Assembly (NCBI GenBank): GCA_949318235.1
Contig: OX439130.1
Coordinates: forward strand, 44,173,804-44,237,803
Origin: Ecdyonurus torrentis
Taxonomy: Eukaryota; Arthropoda; Insecta; Ephemeroptera; Heptageniidae
Direction of reading: 5' to 3'
DNA length: 64,000 bases
Every line of letters starts with the position of its first letter. Position 1 is the stretch's first letter. The position numbers were made by a program, and so were the translations under genes. The notes under the pieces were generated by a model. The model was not told the origin of the DNA, searched no databases, and saw only the letters and a program-made list of their open reading frames with translations. Of this stretch, positions 52,871 to 64,000 are shown one piece after another.

Positions 52871-52953
<83 letters not shown>
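52871..52953 (+). repeat. (CT)n tract
   Basis: About 41 units. Confidence 0.97.
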
Positions 52954-52957
<4 letters not shown>

Positions 52958-53801
52958 CTTTCGTTAGTCAGTCTAAAAATTTCAAGTTATAATAAAAATC
53001 ATTAGAATTAATGTTCTACTATAAAAATTTGCATTTAAGTTGCACGCGCTTCAATATTTTTACATATAATTTTTATTAAAAAAAAATCTTTAATTTTTAT
53101 GGGAGATTTTTATGTTTATTTCTTTTGTACTATAATGTAAAAATTATTGATGCCAGGTGATGGAAATGTATAACGAAGTTAAAAAAAATTATGAGATATA
53201 AATTTAATTTTTTTTTATGATACGTTTTACAATAGAAGGTAAAATTATGTGTTTAAAGAAAAACTACCTTTTAATAATAAATAGTAAGCTGTAAATATTT
53301 CAGAACAAATTCAAAGGTGAAATAAGAATTATTGCGATAGAGAGATCAATACAAAATTAATAACAATATGACAGAGACTTGATTATTACGTAATATAAGT
53401 TATTTGCAATACTTGTCTAGAGTGAAATATTAGTTTATTTATATTTTTTCTATAATATTTATCACAAGAAAAAAAAAGTACAAAAATATATATCTCTTTC
53501 TTAGGTAGTCACAATATATTAACAATATGTTAACAACTGTAAATATCTTTGAATTCAATTATATAGATTACACAACTATGCATTGAATGTACTTTCGGTA
53601 AAAGAATGAGACCGTAAACTTGATTTACAACAGTATGCGACGATCCTGTACTATGAAGTCCCAGCACTGGTAGACTTTATTTTTTCACCACAGTGGATAT
53701 TATATCACTTATAATTGGCTTATGTTTGTATATGTATGAATGAATTTAAATAAATAAATTAGCTTAATTTGCATTGTTTCTTCCGTTTATAAATTTAACA
53801 C

Positions 53802-53805
<4 letters not shown>

Positions 53806-53875
<70 letters not shown>
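53806..53875 (+). repeat. (CT)n tract
   Basis: About 35 units; a shorter CT run follows at 54035-54059. Confidence 0.97.
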
Positions 53876-53878
<3 letters not shown>

Positions 53879-54742
53879 TCTGTATCTCGCTGATTAAGAT
53901 ACTTTTTAACTTAATATTTTTTACTCTCAGATGCACTATCTTGCTGATTTTTCCACTACCTTACACACTAAATACCTTGCTATTTGTTCTAAAATAATTG
54001 CTTCTACACCTGTCACCCCTCCATAATTTCACGTCTCTCTCTCTCTCTCTCTCTCTCTCGTCATTTCATGCATGTAATATTTTTAATCGCTTCTTTCTCT
54101 TTTTTTTTATAGCTCGCGCGCTCTTCTGAATTATTGTAAACTAACCCTCACCCCTCGTTCGTTTGTTCCTTTTTTTTTATTCTGATTTTAATATGCATGC
54201 ACTGTCTCTTTACTACACAGTGAACAATATAGAAAAGCACAGAGCTATCGTATAAATGTCTTTTATAAAAAGATCATATAACATTTTTAAACCCCCACTC
54301 TTGTTTTTAAAACGTGCTAAAATAACAATTCACTATACATTTTTATACATATCACGATATCTTTTTATAGTAATATTATATATTTTATATATAAATGCAT
54401 GTTAATTTGTTTTATTTTTGCGTTTGTTTTAATATATATAACTTAATTTAAATATTAAAACTAAAATATTCAAAGAAATTCTTTTTTTTAAAAAAAGGCG
54501 TGTGAAAGGATTTAACAGACATATTCAAATAAAGTTGAAATCTGCGTTGGTGTTAAAAAATTAACCTTATCGGAAGTAGCGATTGTGGTACTTGCATAAT
54601 AGCCTACAACGATATAGCAGTAACTTTTTTTCACGTTTCTCTTATTATGTTATATAATATACCTGAAGCATTTTTATAAAATGTCCCATACAGATACGAG
54701 AAAAATTACGTTTTTCTAAAAAGTAAAATGACACATGTCAAC

Positions 54743-54843
<101 letters not shown>

Positions 54844-55002
54844 TCTCTTCTCTTCAAGCAGTTGTCTTAAAGATACATTCCGGCATTTCATGGTTATGCA
54901 TAAAATCTTATTTAGGATTTTTTTTCTATTTTAAAAACATTTTGTTGTTGTGAAGTATGGTTAAATATTAAACCTAATGGTAATTTAATACCTTTTTCCG
55001 CG

Positions 55003-55010
<8 letters not shown>

Positions 55011-55079
<69 letters not shown>
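55011..55079. repeat. (TA)n tract
   Basis: About 34 units. Confidence 0.97.
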
Positions 55080-55084
<5 letters not shown>

Positions 55085-55420
55085 CATCTTTATTTGTGGA
55101 CATAAAAAATGAAAAGTTAAATTTAGATTAAAAAAGGATACAAATATTAAATAGTTAGACGAGGAACATAATTATCAAAACTCCTACGTAATTTTTTTTA
55201 TTTATTATTTTTTAATTATTACGTGCTACGTGGTATTAACTGAACAAGTGACTGGAATATAACTTCCTATCAAAAGGAATTGAAAACATTTAATTTTAGT
55301 AATGTTCTGAATTAAAAAAAAAAAAAGAAGAAGAAGAAGAAGAAGCTTGAATGTAACTTATTAAGAAAAACAAATCTGTAGAAAACAACTTTTAAATTGA
55401 AGTCACATTGAGATCGATTA

Positions 55421-55550
<130 letters not shown>

Positions 55551-57641
55551 GTGGTATTAATTAGCGTGGGTGATATTCTTAAAATGTGTTTTTTCCTCCT
55601 TCTTTGAGAATTAAAAATATATAACTGAAATTAATTGGGGATGAAGCAAACTTGCGAGTTATATAAAATATTATGTTGAAACAAACAAACAATTTTTTTA
55701 AATGTTTTTATATGAGGTGGCGCTTAAACACGCACTCGTGGGAGGCGTCCTGAGAGGCGCCATGTGTGGTTTTATTGAAGCTCGTGCTCTCTCGTACCAC
55801 CCTTACTTACTTACTTACTTACTTACATATACACACAACATAGCACCTTGCACACTGACTCAAAATGACTGGAATATGTGCAACACTTCGTTTAGACGTC
55901 TCTCCATATTTTTCCACTTATGACGGCTATTTTCACACGAAAGCTACTAGAATATTGAAAGATTAATATATCAAAATGATTTTAATATAAATAAATGGTT
56001 TCCATGTGTTGTTTCTGTTGGTGATTAATTGAGGACTTGCATTGGAAAATGTTTCATTGTTGCAAGAGATTGCTTTTTTTTTCTGGAAGAAAATTATCAA
56101 GGAAAAATTTACGGAAAAAAAATAGAGTTTCATGTTTATTACAAAGGTTAATTTTGCGTTGTTTTTATCATGCTAATATATTATTATATAACATTCTAAG
56201 CTTCTTCTACTACATTTGTAGTGTATAACATGCTACATAAGTTTTAATTAATCTCTTATAACTTATTGTATTTTATGCATTTTGTCTTATCTCATATTGC
56301 AGTGCTTGAGAATCTTGTTTATTGCCGATGTTGCTTACTAAAAAAAATCATTTCAAGTAATGAATTTTTAAGCAATTTTTTTTTAAAATTAATTTATCTG
56401 TCATATATTTTTTGTATATTTTACAAATAATTAATTCTCGTGTTTTGATTAAAGGCTTAAACAATTAAGATTTAAAAAAAAAGAGTTGATACAAAGTTGT
56501 TTGTTGGCTTGACAAGCTATTAAGTGGTTATGTAATGAGACTTTGTGACGGTACATATTGGTTTTCGTGGTTTGTTTGTCCTCTCTCTATCTTTCTCTTT
56601 CTCTCTAAACTGCTGAGGGGAATGAGACGTGTCACAACATGCATAAGGTACAGCCAGATTTGCATACGACAAGCCTGCTGACTTATATAACATGTCACCT
56701 AACTCTCTACTTTTGACCTAATTTCAATTTCAAAGCTTCTATAGGGATTACAATACTCTGATGTCAACTATTAATTTTGCATACAGATTTCCTCTTTTTT
56801 TTTCTTTCTATGTTAAAAAGTTAACAGAGATCTTTAAACTCTTACTAAGTAACATAATATTTTATTAAACAAAGTCTAGTTCACACTTGCATGGCTATAA
56901 AACTATGCTGACGTAACAAAATACTGTTACTAGAATAATAATTCAAATATTTTTCAAAGTAAAAACTTTATTCCTCTTCAGTTTATGGGTTACAAGGAAC
57001 TCCTGGTAATAAAATTTATTTAATTTTTTTTAACTTCCATGGTAATTGGTCAAACTTAAACGGTGTTTAATGTATTCAATGCAATAATAATAAGAAATCG
57101 TTTGACCAAAAAATATGAAGCTACACAGAGAGAGGAGTCAAAATAGCAAAACAAGAAAAAATTAAATTTCAATTGAATTTGCTACCCACTTTTCTTAAAC
57201 TATAATTTATTTTCAGCTAGCCTTTCCAATTTTATTTCTTGGTTGTATGTACAAATCTCAATATGGAGTTTCTTTTTTATAAGTTGAAAATTGCAAAATA
57301 TTTGAGTGACTTTGTAATACTATCACTATAAAAGATTAAATTTGATAGAGAATTGAATTGAAACAAAAACTTAAGAAAAAGGAAGGAAGGAAGGAAAAAA
57401 AAAAAGACTTTTTGACTTTTTGTCATGCATGTACAAGTCTTTCTGTGTGATGTCTTCGCGTGCACTCAAGCTGCTAAATCTTTTTCTGTTGATGTGTATT
57501 CGCTTGTTCTCCCTCTATATCCCCCTACCCACCCCTCGAGTGTCAACCCACCCTCGTCTCTAACAAGACACACTGCGAGCGACTTGTATTCGAAACATCT
57601 TACATTACGAGATCTGAAAGAACTTTTTGTTTCTTCCTTTA

Positions 57642-57643
<2 letters not shown>
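55551..57643. other. Mostly non-coding, two GC-richer patches
   Basis: At 55700-55880 a balanced patch contains a short (TTAC)n tract. At 57420-57620 another balanced patch precedes the (CT)n tract. Frames there are open for under 75 codons and unrecognised. Confidence 0.4.

Positions 57644-57699
<56 letters not shown>
57644..57699 (+). repeat. (CT)n tract
   Basis: About 27 units followed by CACTCTGTGCAG, which looks like a 3' splice site, but no plausible exon follows. Confidence 0.96.
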
Positions 57700-57700
<1 letters not shown>

Positions 57701-58626
57701 CTCTGTGCAGCAATATAGTAACTCGTCACAATATGGATATTTCAAAACTCTTCGTTTAATAAAGATACCCGAAAAAAAAATGCAAAAAGAAACTCAACTT
57801 TCCTTTTAATGAAAATATTCAAATAAGTAAAAGCTTTGAAAATAAATTGAAAATTGAAAAATATTTCTTTCAATTTTATAAGTTATAACAAACTACGATA
57901 TAATAGTTATTATTATTGTAAAAATAATTTTAATATCCATTTATGTTGATTTTATTGTTCACTTATACATGAAAATGCTTACAAAATGATAATTTTTTAA
58001 TAATATTATATTTCATTCACTTTTATATTATATCTTGTTTTTTATTAAAGGAAACAAAATCATATAATAAATTATTAGTTTAGATACTTTTTACATTGAA
58101 ATAATGATATACAATAATTGAAGGTTTATTATACTTTTAAAAATACTTGTAGAACGCAGTATAAAATATTAATTCTCAAAAGAAAACACAAAATATAATG
58201 GCCTTAACTTAAAATTTCTAAATAAAACCCTATTATCATGCATGTTATACAAGTTTAGCATAAATTTTTAAATCATATACTTCATTGATGAAACTAAAAT
58301 ATAATATAGTCTATTACTAGATAAACCATCTTTATCAATAAAATGTAAGGTACTGTACGTCAGAGAAGAAGAGAATGCCAAAGGCTGTTAGAAATAATAA
58401 ACTACAATAAAAAAAGAATTTAAGATCCCTAAATAAGTACTATTGATGATACCGTTGTATGTTCATGATGTTTTCATATTCATAAACGTCTATGTTATTA
58501 TTATGTTTATGTATTATACTGTATATTACATAAACTTGTAATTCTGCTATAATTTATTATTTTTTTATTTATTATTATTTTTGCAATTTTACCAACAGCT
58601 TATTTGGCTACTAAAGCTTATTGGCA

Positions 58627-58918
58627 GGTTCAAGCCAATGCTGGGTGCGAGAAGTGTGAGAGCAAAACACGTTTCACGAGACGTTCTACATGCATTCCAC
58701 GACGACACACAGAATTCTGGAGGTGCATGATTGATGATTGTGATTGCACTATCCAGGCTGCCTAAACGTTTTCACGGGGTTTCTAGTTTCTTATGGTGAA
58801 TGCCGTGTATTGATGCCGTGTGCGTGGTTTTTCATTGTACACGTCCATAAGATAATGTCTTGCCGGGACTGTGGCAAAGGTGTAGCACGATAACACAATA
58901 TAAAAATAAGAAAAAAAA
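58627..58918 (+). mobile_element. tRNA-derived SINE, 5'-shortened copy
   Basis: Starts at the B box (GGTTCAAGCC) and matches the body of the 32.7-33.1 kb copy in reverse orientation, with scattered substitutions. It ends in an A-rich tail after CACAATAT. The A-box half is missing or beyond recognition, so it is unlikely to be transcribed from its own promoter. Confidence 0.8.
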
Positions 58919-59828
58919 TGTTTCATGATATTTGGATTTGAATGCTAAAGTTAGCTGTAACAGTTGAACCTAAAATACGTTAACTTTGTATTTTGTTACA
59001 GTATGAAATTTCAAGTAAAATAATTTATAATATACTATGTAATTATGTATTTGCAAGCCAAATAGTATTTTGCATGAAGCTTGTTATACTATCATTATAT
59101 GTACAATTCACATTTCAAATTAATATTGTTGAATAAAGACGACCATGCATATATTTATTTAATACATAATTGAAATACACATTTTTTAATAAAGAACTGA
59201 GACTAAATTTTGAAATATCTGATCAACATTTACTGAAAAAACAACAACCATACCATCATGAAAAACGTAATTTAATTAGAGTGCAAATACGTTTCCTTGT
59301 TTCTAATTTTATATTCTTATGGAAGAGTGTTTTTTGTATGCCATTCAGTAATCATTTCCCGTACTTGCAGAGAGATTTTTTTTTGCACTTGACGTGAGTA
59401 ATGCGAGAGAGAGAGAGAGAGAGAGTGTGTGTGTGTGTGAGAGAGAGAGGGAGAACAGTATACCTTTCATAATATAAAACTCTGCAACGAGAGAGGTGTT
59501 GAAAGAAAAAGACTTGATGTGTTCCGTTGTATTTACTCATACATTAGTCTCAATGTAAAGCTTGAAGGTGTTCATTTCGCAAAGTGGACTTAAGTAAAAT
59601 TCACTCAGGTGGCAATGTCGTACACTACATACATACCTACTTCTTCTTCTTTTTTTTTTTTTTTTTTTTTTTGTCTTTAAGATAAGTCAAAGTTCACATC
59701 CCTCTAATCATCTTGATTTTATATCTATATAGTACATTATATATAATATGCCTTTTAAAGTAATAACAATTTTCTTTATTGACTTCAGGCACTCTTATTT
59801 CAATTAATATACCTATGTATGAGTTGAA

Positions 59829-64000
<4,172 letters not shown>

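Noticed and set aside
57644..57725. (CT)n followed by GTGCAG as a 3' splice site
   Set aside because: Ideal-looking pyrimidine tract, but no open exon with a donor follows; (CT)n tracts imitate splice acceptors throughout this window.

Overview
This is a eukaryotic, very AT-rich and gene-poor window with no sign of bacterial operon structure. Candidate genes have introns with GT-AG borders. The DNA is full of microsatellites, with long (GA)n/(CT)n and (TA)n tracts every 1-3 kb, and of short fold-back transposons. The tRNA-headed SINE, fossil LINE tails, TTAA-ended miniature elements and a MULE-type fold-back element fit an invertebrate, and my guess is an arthropod. The sequence alone does not fix the species.

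Layout. 1-9300: simple repeats, one small fold-back element (5.2-5.4 kb) and possible retroelement debris (8.6-9.3 kb). 9.3-11.6 kb: a cluster of miniature elements, including a 1.05-kb TTAA-bounded element with a second palindrome nested in it. 12.4-13.2 kb: a broken LINE reverse-transcriptase end running into a 390-bp pentanucleotide repeat. 14.4-15.3 kb: another miniature element and a possible retroelement tail. 15.8-16.4 kb: a duplicated 3' flank. 16.5-24.2 kb, minus strand: the best gene of the window, encoding a coiled-coil protein in which Cys recurs every seventh residue for more than 200 residues. Its introns are filled with miniature elements. 24.2-32 kb: further miniature elements, a second LINE tail followed by (TTTA)50, and simple repeats. 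32.7-33.1 kb: a complete tRNA-derived SINE. 33.7-35.3 kb, plus strand: a possible three-exon gene end. 37-40 kb: two near-perfect hairpins. 43.7-44.1 and 52.2-52.6 kb: two copies of one TTAA-bounded family. 44.66-47.70 kb: a 3.03-kb MULE-like fold-back element with a perfect 9-bp target duplication and 1.15-kb arms built from about 170-bp units. 58.6-58.9 kb: a second, 5'-shortened SINE copy. The rest is AT-rich DNA with simple repeats.

Two themes stand out. Several otherwise different mobile-element families carry the palindrome TGACGTCA, about 21 exact copies by my reading, all inside elements and none outside. The coiled-coil protein gene has a uniform heptad register and a young 42-bp coding minisatellite, and its poly(A)-side flank is duplicated around a truncated mobile element. 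All exon calls rest on reading frame, splice consensus and phase alone; no transcript or homology search was available.
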